From contig OZ026521.1 in the NCBI GenBank assembly GCA_964019695.1, positions 37,012,939-37,076,938 of the forward strand: 64,000 nt of DNA, given 5' to 3'. Source of the DNA: Loripinus fragilis (taxonomy: Eukaryota > Mollusca > Bivalvia > Lucinida > Lucinidae). The notes under the pieces are model-generated. The model saw only the letters and a list, made by a program, of their open reading frames with translations. It had not been told where the DNA came from and searched no databases. A program made the translations under genes and the position numbers. Below are positions 46,153 to 57,600 of the stretch, piece by piece (the stretch's first letter is position 1; every line of letters begins with the position of its first letter).

Positions 46153-46206
46153 ATCATCTTTCCGGCTTTGCGATCATCTGTCTGTAGAAACTTGCATTGG
46201 CTGGAC
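46153..46206 (-). other. PDZD8 5' UTR part of exon 1, with probable upstream acceptor
   Basis: Directly upstream of the start codon, a T-rich tract ending in TTTTTTAG abuts 46206, a good 3' splice site. It implies a 54-nt leader in this exon and a non-coding first exon further upstream. Two short upstream ATG frames lie here, both closed by TGA before the main ATG and both out of frame with it. The first-exon position and promoter cannot be located by eye. Confidence 0.55.
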
Positions 46207-46339
46207 CTAAAAAACAAAAACATGACTTAAGGTCCAGATATGCAAATATTTTCCAGAGTCATGCTTTAAAAAAATCGGTTTGCAACTTCCAACTGAATGT
46301 CTTAGAGCTGGGTAGGTAGGTAGAATTTTTTTTTGCATA

Positions 46340-46720
46340 TCCAAAAAATATTTAAAAAAACTTTTATCTGGGTATCAGAGATACCCAGATAAAAGGTTTT
46401 TTTTAATATTTTTGATATTTTTGATACCCACATTAAAGTTTTTTTAATATTTTTGATACCCAGATAAAAGGTTTTTTAATATTTTTGATACCCAGATAAA
46501 AGTTTTTTTTAATATTTTTGATACCCAGATAAAAGTTTTTTTTTTAATATTTTTGATACCCAGATAAAAGTTTTTTTTAATATTTTTGATACCCAGATAA
46601 AAGTTTTTTTTAATATTTTTGATACCCAGATAAAAGTTTTTTTTAAATATTTTTGATACCCAGATAAAAGTTTTTTTTTAATATTTTTGATACCCAGATA
46701 AAAGGGTTTTTTTAATATCT
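46340..46720. repeat. Tandem array of about 34-bp T-rich units upstream of the start codon
   Basis: Nine to ten units of GATACCCAGATAAAAG followed by TTTTTTTTAATATTTTT. The first unit is preceded by its inverse (TTTTATCTGGGTATC), making a perfect palindrome at about 46366-46399. It starts about 130 bp upstream of the 5' UTR acceptor, inside intron or promoter. Confidence 0.92.
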
Positions 46721-47065
46721 TTTAGCCTAATAGTGTCAGAAAAAGATACAGAATTCATCATTTATACAATTAAGTGTTAAGAGAAGAAACAAAAAATATA
46801 GGCATTTGCTCAGTGGGCCTAGATGAAAAGGAAAAAGTCTTAATTCAAAGGCCATAAAAAGTTTTGGGTAGGGGGGCAAATTGCCCAGGGTAGCTAGGAA
46901 ATGGCAAACAAACATTGTTTAAATTTAAGCCTAGGCTTCCACAGCCTTTTCATTAGCAGGCAGGTACATGTAGGTGGGAGGGGGGGGCTAAATTGTCTTC
47001 TTTTCTTCTACATGTAGCTGAGCCATTTACATTGTGGAAAATATTCCAGATAAGAGTACCTTACT

Positions 47066-47622
47066 TAACCCTTTCCTACAGGAATATTCATACTAAGCTC
47101 CGCCAACTATGAATAATCAAAGGGTTATGAGCCGAGTGGGAAACCATTGCAGTTTCTTCTATTCTTATAGAGGGATTTCTTTACCTTTAATGCACAATTA
47201 AATTTATAAAATTTTATATAAACTTTCATGTTTGTACATAGAACAAAGAAATTACTTGTCGGGTCCACTAGTGTAGGATCAACTCTAATCCTATATCCAT
47301 AAGCAAACAGAGTAGACCCTGATCAGGCAGCTCTTACAAGGGCTGCTTGTAAGTGCTGCCTGATCTGGGTCTGCTCTGTTTGCAAAAGTCTTAAAAGGCT
47401 AAGGAAAAGGGTTAATTGAAAATTATCTTTTTTATTTCTCAACCAAACCCTATGTTAAGGGTACTCAAAAGAACCATCTCAGTGAGACAACATTTTCAGG
47501 ACACAAATTTATTCGCATGATAAGGGTTAAAAATTTAATTCTAAAGAAAATTTTTAAGAAATCCCTCTATAAGATTAGAACAAACTACAATGGTTTCCCA
47601 CTCAGCTCATAACCCTTTCCTG
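47066..47622. mobile_element. TIR element upstream of PDZD8 with two nested hairpins
   Basis: GGGTTATGAGCCGAGTGGGA ... TAGAGGGATTTCTT and its complement AAGAAATCCCTCTATA ... CACTCAGCTCATAACCC are long inverted ends. A GCAGCTC-tip hairpin (47305-47382) and part of an H3 hairpin (47405-47505) lie inside. Confidence 0.75.
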
Positions 47623-47636
47623 CCATTCGGGAGATT

Positions 47637-48140
47637 TACGTTTGAGCGGATCCATAATACGAGACAGCAGATTTATTTTTACGAAAGAGTGGAGCACCAT
47701 AAAGAAAAAGAGCGGATGTTTATATCATTTAAATGAGTGAATTTTCCAGGTAAACATCTGGATGCAGGGGTAGACCAATGATTCCTGGAATGGGGGTTCA
47801 TAAGTATAAAAGTGTGGGGGCTCGCTTTGCTGATTTTATCTCATTTATCTTAAATATCCCATGAAAATTAAATAATTTGGTCTCAAATTATTTTCACAGG
47901 ATATTTAATAGTAGAGAGGGGAAGTGAACCCGCTGTAATGCCCTCCCAATCACCTATTAAGCACTAAGCAATATTGGCCATAACAGGTAATACAACTGAG
48001 TGAATAGTTGTTTAAAGGCCATTACCTGGAAAATTTGCTCATCTGAATGAGATATTCATCCGCTCTTTTGAATGTATGGTTCTCTGCTCATTTCATACTC
48101 CGTCACTGTATGATTTCCGCTCAAACGTAATTTGCCCAGC
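47637..48140. mobile_element. TIR element with ACGTTTGAGCGGA ends
   Basis: TTTACGTTTGAGCGGA and TTTCCGCTCAAACGTAA are inverted ends, with GAGCGGATG / CATCCGCTC further in. It abuts the element at 47066-47622. Confidence 0.78.
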
Positions 48141-48799
48141 CATTCACTACAATTAAATTTTCATCTGCTCTCTCATCTGTGTAGTGTACTTTGGTGGCCC
48201 AGGGATTTTCCTATGCCTGATTTGGGGCCGAATATCTGCCTATTACCAGTTAAAAAATGAGCAAAAACTTCCCAAAATGGTGTATCATTCCCCATTTCTT
48301 AGTTCTTCGTTTTGGTGAAAATTTCATGAAAATCAGAACCAAAACTAGCAAAGTTACAGATATAAGCATAAAAATTTGCATAAAAATGTGAATGAAAACG
48401 TTTTCATTCACATTTTTATATAATTTTTCTTGAGTTTTTATTAAGGGCAATTGAAAAAAAAAATATGTTACAGCTTTACACTACTAGTTTCTTATATCCA
48501 TGGCTCCTTATCAATTTAAAATTGAGGTCCAGTTCTTTTAGACTGCATCAAGTTTTCCCAACTTTGATGATCCAAATGCTTTTTCCCAAATTCAACAGGC
48601 CCCTGGCCCCGACTTCAGAAAGGTAGGAAAATCCCTGAGGTCTACTATATTGCAAATAATATGGACCCAGATCAGACTGCTCTCTTGATCAGAGCTCATA
48701 GTGTATGCTTCTAAAGTAAAAACTTCTGGAGTGACTTTGAATATGTGCAGATGAAATAAGCAGACATCATTTTCTTAAAAGACAAAAAAATATTTTTTT

Positions 48800-49020
48800 A
48801 GGTTTCACCCTAAAAACGCTGACAAAACCTGAATCTAAAAAATGCCATCTGCAGAAGTTGTCTGTACTAACTAATTTATGTATAGAGACAAACAGTGTGG
48901 ACCCAGATCAGACTGCTCCAGTAGGAGCAGTCTGATCTGGGTCCACACTGTTTGTCAAAGATGCTTCTATAATATTCCAGCAGAGGACAACGTATGTAGT
49001 GATTGGCACTTTAAGGGTAA
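48800..49020. mobile_element. Family H2 hairpin element with perfect stem
   Basis: CAAACAGTGTGGACCCAGAT, GACTGCTCCAGTAGGAGCAG and its continuation form a perfect stem of about 30 bp at 48893-48956, with AGCAGAGGACAAC and TTTAAGGGTAAA at the end. Confidence 0.85.
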
Positions 49021-49089
49021 ACATGCTTTCAGAATCATGCAATATCAAAACCCCACAAGTTTAGATAAACAAAATGTTTACGCAGAAAA

Positions 49090-49215
49090 TTGTAAATATT
49101 TTCTTATCCATCAGTTTTAACAAATGCTTTAAATGCTCAAAAGAACTGTCTCATTGAGACGGTTCTTTTGAGCACCCACACCATCTGTTTTGGTTGAGAA
49201 ATAAGAAAATTAGTT
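49090..49215. mobile_element. Family H3 hairpin element, upstream region
   Basis: GCTCAAAAGAACTGTCTCAT and TGAGACGGTTCTTTTGAGCA form the stem. TTTCTTATCCATCAGTTTTA and TGGTTGAGAAATAAGAAAAT are the arms. Confidence 0.82.
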
Positions 49216-49762
49216 TTTTGTTACGCATTCTTAACTTAAGGCTGGTGGATCTAAAGATTATATAATAAAAATACCTGAAATCCAAAATAATCCATTAAAT
49301 ATCGCATTTTCCTTAAGTCATTATCAGATCCACATACATTTGTACTAAGGAGTTAAAAACAGTATACTTCACCTCATTGCTATTGTTCAGACTGTTTTCC
49401 AATAAAACGACGATAAATCCCATTAGTCTCCACGAAAACATTTGTTATGGTGCTCATTGGAAGCGTCTCGCCGAGACGCTTCCAATGAGTACCCACAACA
49501 AATGTTTTTATGGAGAAATGAAAAAATGAGCACTATAAATTCTTCTCTTAATTTGGGCTTTGGGATTTCAATAGCCAATATAACTGATTGGCAGCAGACA
49601 AACAAATTGCTAACTTCTTGAACATGTCGAAAGAAAATCAATCCTATAGAAGTTCTATGAATAAACCATATGTTACATGAAGGAGGAGAACCCTGGGAAA
49701 ATCTCGGAGGCCAGTTTCATTAACCTATTTAGGCCTAATAGAATCTGATTGGTCTAAACTCG

Positions 49763-49935
49763 TTGCATGCTGGGTAATTTTTGCGTTTTTTGTCTTTTGC
49801 TGAATTTTTCTATAAATTAACATTTTCAACAAAAGTAAGTCAGGAATATACCATCAGAGTGTCAAACATCAGGCCCGACACACGTTGTCAGGCCTAATCT
49901 GGGTCTAAACTCCAAACTGTTTGCAAAGGTAACTA
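49763..49935. mobile_element. Family H1 hairpin element, upstream region
   Basis: GCATGCTGGGTAATTTTTGC start, AGAGTGTCAAACATCAGGCC and GTCAGGCCTAATCTGG stem, CAAACTGTTTGCAAAGGT end; somewhat deleted. Confidence 0.7.
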
Positions 49936-50094
49936 GAACACCCAACGCAAATCCCCACTCTCTCCAAGGAATCTATTGGTAATTGATCAAAACCCATCCC
50001 AAGGTCACCAGTTTGATTGTAGGGTAAAATTTTTCAGTGTATTCTGGTCTACTGCTCATCCCCTATAATTTGATATTATGCCACATGACCATGT

Positions 50095-50860
50095 TCAGAA
50101 AATTAAATTTTTGACCCCTCCCCAAGGCCCCAGGGGATGGGAACATAAAAAATTGTGCCTGTGTATGTGCCATTCATGTAAGTAACTCACATACCAAATC
50201 TGGTTAGATTTCTGAAAAAAAAATTTGGGCCTCCCAACCCCCCTGGGTACCCCCAAGTCCCACCCCTGGGCATGACCCAGGTGGCTGAATGAAAATCTTG
50301 TCTGATATGTTTTATATTTTTCATTTGTGACAAGACACACAAAGTTTGGTTTAAAAATCTTTGAAATTGACTTTGTAATTCAGATTTAATGATATTTGAC
50401 CTTTTGGCCCCTCCCCAAGGCCCCAGGGGGCGGGAACCCAAAAAATTGTGCCGGTGCATGTGCCATTCATGTAAGTAACTAACACACCAAATCTGGTTGA
50501 ATTTCAAAAAAAAAAATTGACCCCACAACCCCAACGTTACCCCCAAGTCCCACCCTTGGTGCATGACCAAGGCGGCCGAATGAAAAATCCCATCTGATAT
50601 GTTTGTGAGAAGACACACAAAGTTTGGTTTAAAAATCTTTGAAATTGACTTTGTAATTGAAATGTAATGATATTTAATGATATTTGACTTTTGGCCCCTC
50701 CTCAGGGCCCCAGGGGACGAGGCGAACAAAAATTTTGCAGTTGCACGCCCCATTCATGTGAGCAACTCACACACCAAATTTGGTTGGATTTCGCCCAATG
50801 GTTTAGGAGGAGAAAGTGTGACGGACGGACAGAGGCGATTGCAGTATCCCCATCGCTTTT
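50095..50860. repeat. Tandem units of about 300 bp (GGCCCCAGGGG type)
   Basis: Two and a half copies of TTTTGACCCCTCCCCAAGGC ... TGTGCCATTCATGTAAGTAAC ... CACAAAGTTTGGTTTAAAAA. The last ends in GACGGACGGACAGAG, a common tail of dispersed repeats. A 188-codon minus-strand frame here follows the repeat units and is not a gene. Confidence 0.8.
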
Positions 50861-50929
50861 TTTAAACTAGAGAACCTGAAGGTCCTGAGGCGCTCACGTG
50901 ATCTCTTTAATAATGTTAAAATAGGTCAA

Positions 50930-51960
50930 GGTCAACTACGACTTATAAATAAAACATATTTTGTTTTACCATATACAGGGGTTGCAGCCATTTTCGTCAA
51001 GTGACCTAAAACAATCTAATGAATACTGGAACAGCCCAGTGATTTCTGAGAAACCAATGTTTAGATAGGCATGTGGCAGTCCAAATGGGTTGCATTAGAT
51101 AAAAGGTCAAAGGTCAGCTTGACATTTGGTACTTATATCAACCCATTGTCTCATAAGGTCAATCATTTCTCGAAAGTATCATGATTTCGGCTTAAACAGT
51201 TATAGAAAAATGAACATTACACGATTTTTCCCACATAAATGCATTAGGAATCAAATATGACCTTGCCATTAAGTAGGTCAAGGTCCAGCTAGATTTATCA
51301 TTTGTGCAAACCTGGTAGAGACCACATCCCCAATGCTACATACCAAGTCCCAAAGCCATTGGCCTTTTGTTCCAGAGAATAAGATATTTAAAGGGTTTTT
51401 ACCATATATGGGTGTGGTGGCCTTGACCTTTGAAACTTATTTATAGCCATTTTCTCATAAGGTTTAACATATCAAGTGAGAATAATGACTTTGGCTTCAA
51501 CAATATTCAAAAAATCAACTTTTCAAAAAAAATCCCATTTAAATGCATTAGGAAGCAAATTTGACCTTGACGTTAAGTAGGTCAAGGTCAACTTAGGATC
51601 ATCATTTCAACAAACTTGGTAGGCCCTACATCCCCAATGCTACATACCATGTCCCAACATCACAGGCCTTCTGGTTCTGGAGAAGAAGATTTTTTAATGG
51701 TTTTTACCAAATATGGTCGTGGCGGCCATCTTGGACATGTGACCAAAATATTTTGCATAAATTTTAGCTAACTTATCATAAGGAGTCTTGACATGAAATT
51801 TGAATTTAAATGGGCCAATGATTTGTGAAAAAACTATGTTTTAATATATTGATGGGACTCCAATATGAGTGACCTAAGCTGAAAGGTCAACCTTGACCTT
51901 TGGAACTTATTTATAGCCATTGTCTCATTAGGTTAAACATATCAAGTGAGAATAATGACT
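50930..51960. repeat. Diverged tandem units (AGGTCAAGGTC / CCCCAATGCTACATACCA)
   Basis: Two to three copies of about 370 bp sharing AAATGCATTAGGAA, TAAGTAGGTCAAGGTC, ACATCCCCAATGCTACATAC and GAATAATGACTTTGGCTTC. I see no coding signal. Confidence 0.75.
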
Positions 51961-52192
51961 TTTTGTCGGGCCTGATCTGGGTCCAAACTGTTTGCAAAGG
52001 TTATCAACAGACGACAATAGATAATAAAAAGTTAATATGTTGCTGGTGGAAATTTGCAGATTATTTCAGATGCAAAATATGGCTTTTACGATAGGTGCAG
52101 ACCCTGATGAGGTGCCACACTTTGAGGTATCTCATCTGTGTCTACACTGTTTGCTACTGTCCCCTTTTGTGAGACACCAGGCTAAAAAAGGA

Positions 52193-52355
52193 TTAACTCT
52201 TTCCCTGCTAGTGGCAGCTTTTGTCATCTGCTGATAACCTTTACTGGTACTCTGATGGTATCCCTGAAGGTATTTTTTTTAAAAGGATTGAATTTTGAAA
52301 AAGTCTAGCAGTCGACAATAAAGCATGCAAGAATTACTCAGCATGCACAGAGTTA
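52193..52355. mobile_element. Family H1 element without central stem
   Basis: TTAACTCTTTCCCTGCTAG and ACAGAGTTAA ends with TCATCTGCTGATAACCTTTA and CTGATGGTATCCCTGAA, but the AACAGT...GATCAG core has been lost. Confidence 0.72.
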
Positions 52356-52699
52356 ACCCTTTGTATTCGGGAAACCCCATAACAAGTACTTTTGCAAACA
52401 GCGAAGACCTATTATGCTGCATTTCATCAGGGTCTACACTGTTTTCAAAGGTAACTAGAATGTGCAGACGATGGGGCGCCTTCGCAAATCCCAAGAAATT
52501 TAACGGTATTTGACCTTTTGACCCCACCCAAGGTCACCAATTTGACCTTAGGGTGAAAAATATCATGTTCTACTCACCACCCCCTTTAATTCAATATGCC
52601 ACATGACCATGTTCGGAAAAACTTATTTTTTTGATGGGACTCCTATTTTTGACAGTCGAGGAGTCCCAGACTTCTGTTTTCAAAATCTAAGTGAGAACC

Positions 52700-53432
52700 A
52701 TGTACAGTCAAGACAGTCAGTTAACATAACCACACTTTTTTCCTAGGCAAGCTTAGACAAGCGGTTAACCTGCTCTCAGTGTACATACTTTCGCATGTAA
52801 CTGACTGTACAGGGCTTACCCTGGCTCAGAATTTGTTGTAGCCAACACTTTAGCCAAATGGAAAAAGTTGGAGCCAAATGAAATTAACTTTAGCCAAGGT
52901 TTAAGCCAGAAAGTAGTATCAACAAATTGTTTTGTATTTAAATCTTTGCCCGCTAGTGGCCCATTTTGTAGTCTGCTGATAACCTTTGCAAACAGTTTGG
53001 ATCCAGATCCACACGACAAAATCTCGGGCCTGATCTGGATCCAAACTTTTTGACACCCGGATGGTTAAGAAAATATCCAGTATCCAAAGAGCAAAATATG
53101 GCACATTAATAAAGCTTGAAGGAATAATTAAAGTAATATTTGAAAACATAAATGCTGATCAAAAATACTGTTTCGCAAATATGTAATTTTTGAACCATCT
53201 AGACTATACTTTTAGCCAATGACTTATATTTGTAGCCACTCTTAATTTTTAGTAGCAAATGGCTACAATGGCTAATGGCAGGGTAAGCCCTCTGACAACA
53301 GTCAACAGAAGGAGAATGACCGTAGAAAATATTTCATCATCAATGTCCATGAAAGTATGGGGTTGGGCCGGGATCAAACTCATGACCCCTGAATCAGCAA
53401 TAGGACTCACTACTGATTGCACTACGGGCCCC
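52700..53432 (-). mobile_element. SINE S2 copy split by a nested insertion
   Basis: The S2 body runs from about 52700 to 52808 and resumes at 53293-53432 (GAGAATGACCGTAGAAA, GGGCCGGGATCAAACTC). The two parts are separated by an inverted-repeat element that itself contains a further hairpin element. Confidence 0.8.
52810..53292. mobile_element. TIR element with AGGGCTTACCCT ends, carrying a nested hairpin element
   Basis: The ends AGGGCTTACCCTGG and GGCAGGGTAAGCCCT are inverted repeats. The interior repeats TAGCCAA/GTAGCCA motifs and is interrupted by a family H1 hairpin element (about 52943-53095). Confidence 0.8.
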
Positions 53433-53754
53433 TAGCCATTGCCGTGGTACAGACAAACACAGTGGATGAGCAATGTACTCCTTTGAAGAACAACCTGTTG
53501 TAGACAAAGGAACAGGTGTGTGGTGTCTCCTTGAACCTTTTTTGCCTGTTTGGCACATTCTGTATGGTTAAGGTAAATGTTCACAGGTTTAGATAAACAA
53601 AAAATTTCAGTGTAAAATTGTAATTTATTTTCTTACCCATAATTTTAGCATATGTTTTGGGCGTCCAAAAGAATGGTCTCATTGAGATGGGTCTTTTGAG
53701 TACCCACAACATATGCTTTGGTTGATAAATAAGAAAATTATTTTTCTGTTAGGC

Positions 53755-53985
53755 TTAAATGAAATATATGTGTGGTTCCTGTTGCCTACCTACCCTAATT
53801 TTTTAGGTACCCTAAACATTAAAATGGTCTTTGGAGAAAAAATACCTAAAATGGGCACTTTTTCAGATTTTGTCACTATTTTCTTTGTTAAATGTTATAA
53901 CAAAATTTAATAATTTCCCTACCTACCTACCCTAAATTTTGTTGGTATGCAACAGGAACCACACATATATTTCATTTAGGCCTTA
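53755..53985. mobile_element. MITE with AATGAAATATATGTG ends
   Basis: The ends AAATGAAATATATGTGTGGT and ACCACACATATATTTCATTT are perfect inverted repeats extending through TTCCTGTTGC. It has inserted into a family H3 hairpin element (53605 onward). Confidence 0.85.
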
Positions 53986-55269
53986 TGCACTCTTAACTAT
54001 AGTCCTGATGTTATAAATTTTTTAATACTTTTCTCTTTCTCATCTCCATTAAAATGTTGGTTGTCAGGGCTGGAATTCGCAAAATGCTTGTCATTATAGC
54101 AAACAGAGAAGACCCTGTCTAGGCCAGTTTAGCAGGCAACTTATACTCAAAATTTTAGAATATTTACCATAAATATAATGCTCAAAATTTACTATTTTTC
54201 GTTAACAGTGACAGCTGTTGATTGTAGTGAAAAAGATCAAAGTGCCAAGCACAGCATTTACTTGCTCACTTTTATATAATTATGAAAAAGTAGCTGGTAA
54301 GCGCCTCGCCCGTGACTGTTATTTTGAATCCAGTACATGTAACATGTTCTTGCATTGTAAAGTTACTATTTGCTCAGTATAAAAACAATACAGTCAAATA
54401 TACTGACGGAAAAAGGTTTAGCAACATACTTTTGGGTCCTGGGATTCACAGTTTAGAAGAAATAGGTCTAATTTTATAGTATCAAAATATATGTCGATAA
54501 ATGTCTACGAGTATGATGACATTAACTGCTCTACATTTCACTGAATGACTGATGTCCAATTTTAAGTCTCCTTGCTAAAGACAGCTCATCTTGCAAAGCG
54601 CGAATAGTTATAGCTAAAAGTTTGATTTTTCCCTCAAATATTTAGATCTTACAGCAAAAAAGTGAAAACCAGTTTAAAACTGAATTTTCTGTTCATCCTT
54701 TTCTGAGGCTTTTCATACAGTTAAGTTGACAATCATGTTTTTTTTTTCAAATTACCTCTGTTCACATTGAATAGAGTTTGAAATTAAAATGTCTCAGCAG
54801 ATAAAATTGGAATTTGTTTGTTTTTACCTCTTGCAGGTAGACAATATATAATTTTTAAATAACTGACATGTTGTTTGTGCACCTGGTGTAGGGGGGGATC
54901 CCCTTTGAGACAAAATGATTTCATTTTCATGCGGAATTTTCACAAATAAATCAGGAAAAATAAAAACAATCGGTAAATTTAACAAATCGGATCCTGCTTT
55001 GTAAATTTGAACCCCCTATCAAGAGCCCTGCATCTCCCCCGGCATCTCCTTTCTATGATGTTTATCGTGGAATGTTGTAACCGCCGCAATCAACAGATTA
55101 CACTTGTTATTGTGTTGGCATCATTGTCATATTATCAAAGTAGACCCCCAATGTACATCTGAGGTCTTAGTCCGGTAGAAAACCAGAATAACCTGGAACT
55201 TGATTTTAAAGTTTTTTTCTTTGCTGATTCTTGTTGTTCAGACATTGTAGTTGATGAATCCAACTGATG

Positions 55270-55830
55270 CCACTCTGGCATCATTGAGCGTTTTGAAATA
55301 TTAAAGATGGCGTCCAAGATGGCCGTCAGTTAGGCTCCTAAGACATAAATAACCAACATACTCAGTAAAGAGCATTTTAATTTTGACTTTTTATGGATGT
55401 TTAGAAGCTCAATGATACAAACAATTAAATTGGAACATTGTTTTGATTCAGAAGGTTGAAATATTAAAGATGACGTCCAAAATGGCCGTCAATTAGGCTC
55501 AGAAGACCTATTTGACCAACATACGCAATAAAAATCATCTTAATTTTGATTTTTTATGGATGTTAGAGGTTATTAAATGATGCAAACGATTAAAATGGAA
55601 AATTGGTTTGATTCCCAGAGTTGAAATATTAAAGATGGCGTCCAATATTGCGTCCAAGATGGCCGCCAGTAACGCTCTAAAGGCCTATCTGACAAATAAA
55701 CACGATAAAAAGCATTTAATTTTGACTTTTTATGGCTGTTTAGAGGTCTAATAATGATTCAAACAATTAAAATGGAAAATTGTTTTGGTTCAGAAGGTTC
55801 AAATGTTTAAGATTGTGTCCAAGATGGCCG
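55270..55830. repeat. Tandem units of about 170 bp in the left arm
   Basis: Four successive diverged copies of TTGAAATATTAAAGATG-CGTCCAA-ATGGCCG followed by a TTTTGACTTTTTATGG-TGTT stretch and a CAATTAAAATGGAA end. Confidence 0.8.
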
Positions 55831-57194
55831 CCATTTAAAAGCAAAATTTACTGATCGCAGTTAATAAGTATTTTTCTGATAATTTTTAACAGTGGTTGTG
55901 TTTGGAGAATTTGACTGGCATATTGTTGTTGCTTTCTGCGTTTTTAAATACTCAAGATGACGTCCAAGATGGCAGCAATAACAGAGTGGGGAATCACAAG
56001 GTTTTTGCTATAATACACTGCACGGAAAAAACAACAGACTCATACTTTTCGTAATGCTATTTTTGTCTTTGTTTTGGTAATTGTATTCATCAATCCATAC
56101 ACCACTTTCCAGACCACCTTTGGCTAGGTCTGATGATACCATAATATCATAGTTCCTACTTTGGGAAAACACTTTGTCCAAAAGATGAAGAGATAAATGC
56201 CAGGGTATACTGAACAGACGATACAACTAAAACAGTTGCGGCTGGGTATGAGCATAGGGACATAACTGCAGGTCTGAGACAAGTGTTACAGATATACCTG
56301 CTGGTTCAGCCACAACTACAGATGTGCTTGCAATTCAGTTGCAACCTATTCAATTATATATGCTGGTGAGATGCATGCTGGTAGAGTGCAATTGTAACCA
56401 ACATGCCTGCTGTTTAATAGAAGAGTTTAAAGAGACCTGTGCGCTGCAGCAGGCCAGCTAGTCGCGTGAAGCTGTTACAGAAAAATCCGCTTGGTTTCAG
56501 ACATGTGTGTTGGTCCTGTGCCACATAATCAAACATGCGTAATGTTAAATATGTCTGCTGACCTTGTGGCAATGATTACTGGGCTGATGGTCCAGTGCAA
56601 GTAGAACATACATGCACACTGGCTGGTTGAAACTTGAACTGTCATGCCTGCTGATCCGGTGGTACAGTGCCCAGCATTCCTGTTAGTGAGGTGCAATTAC
56701 AGCAAACATTATTGCTGGTGGGATGTAACCTACACGGATGACTGCTGTCCCTGTGTCTCAATAACAGGCAAGTGTGCTGGTTTATTATCACATAATTAAG
56801 CACGTGTGATGGTAAGGATGTCTGATGTGATGACCTGGTGGCAATACATGGCTGCTGTTTGGTAAAGCTTCAACAGATATACCTTAGTACCATTCAATCA
56901 GACATACACCCAGGTCCATTGCAAATCAAAGAGAAAACTTACTAGACTGATGCCCGTCCATCAGACATGCCAACTAACAGTGTGAAACTGTATTAGGCAC
57001 GATTATTGTCTGGTCGAGTGCCACTCCAGAGAGTTGCTACGCTGTTACAGCTGCAACATATATATGCCTGCTGGCCAAGTGTATTTACTGCCACAAACAC
57101 TGCTGCTGTTAAAATATGCCTACTGGTTGAGTGCTGCTGCAAGATGGATGCTTGCTGGGTCTTTGCCACTCAATCTTGCATGTTAGCTGGTGTT

Positions 57195-57600
57195 GTGCTT
57201 CTCTATCTGCCATACATGTTGGTTTGGTGTCTCACTATCAGCCGTGCCTGCTGGTGTGATACCTCACTATAGACCATACCTTCTGATGTGGTGCCTCAAT
57301 ATTAGCCCTGCTGAGCTGGTGTGGTGCCTCAGTGTAGGCCATACCTTCTGGTGTGGTGCCTCACTACATGCAATTCCTTCTGGTGTGGTGCCTCACTATC
57401 AGCCATGCCTGCTGGTGTGTTGCCTCACTATAGGTCTTGCCTTCTGGCGTGGTGCCTCATTATCAACCATGCCTATTGGTGTGTTGCCTCGCTATAGGTC
57501 ATGCCTTCTGGTGTGGTGCCTCATCATCAACCATGCCTGTTAGTGTGGTTCCTCACAGTAGACCATGCTTGTTGGCGTGGTACCTCACTATAGGCCACTG
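57195..57600. repeat. 32-bp minisatellite (TGGTGTGGTGCCTCAC type)
   Basis: About 12 units of CTGGTGTGGTGCCTCACTAT and AGGCCATGCCTT. Because 32 is not a multiple of three and units lack stops, staggered reading frames on the plus strand stay open; they are not taken as genes. More degenerate CATGCCTGCTGGT units spread over about 56230-57880. Confidence 0.88.

Noticed and set aside
50187..50753. 188-codon minus-strand open frame
   Set aside because: It follows the 300-bp GGCCCCAGGGG tandem units, so similar peptides repeat with each unit. No domain or splice context; chance openness of a repeat.
56008..56226. 72-codon minus-strand frame as a gene
   Set aside because: Composition looks protein-like, but there is no homology I recognise and no splice context, and it lies within a repeat-bearing structure. 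Kept only as a remark.
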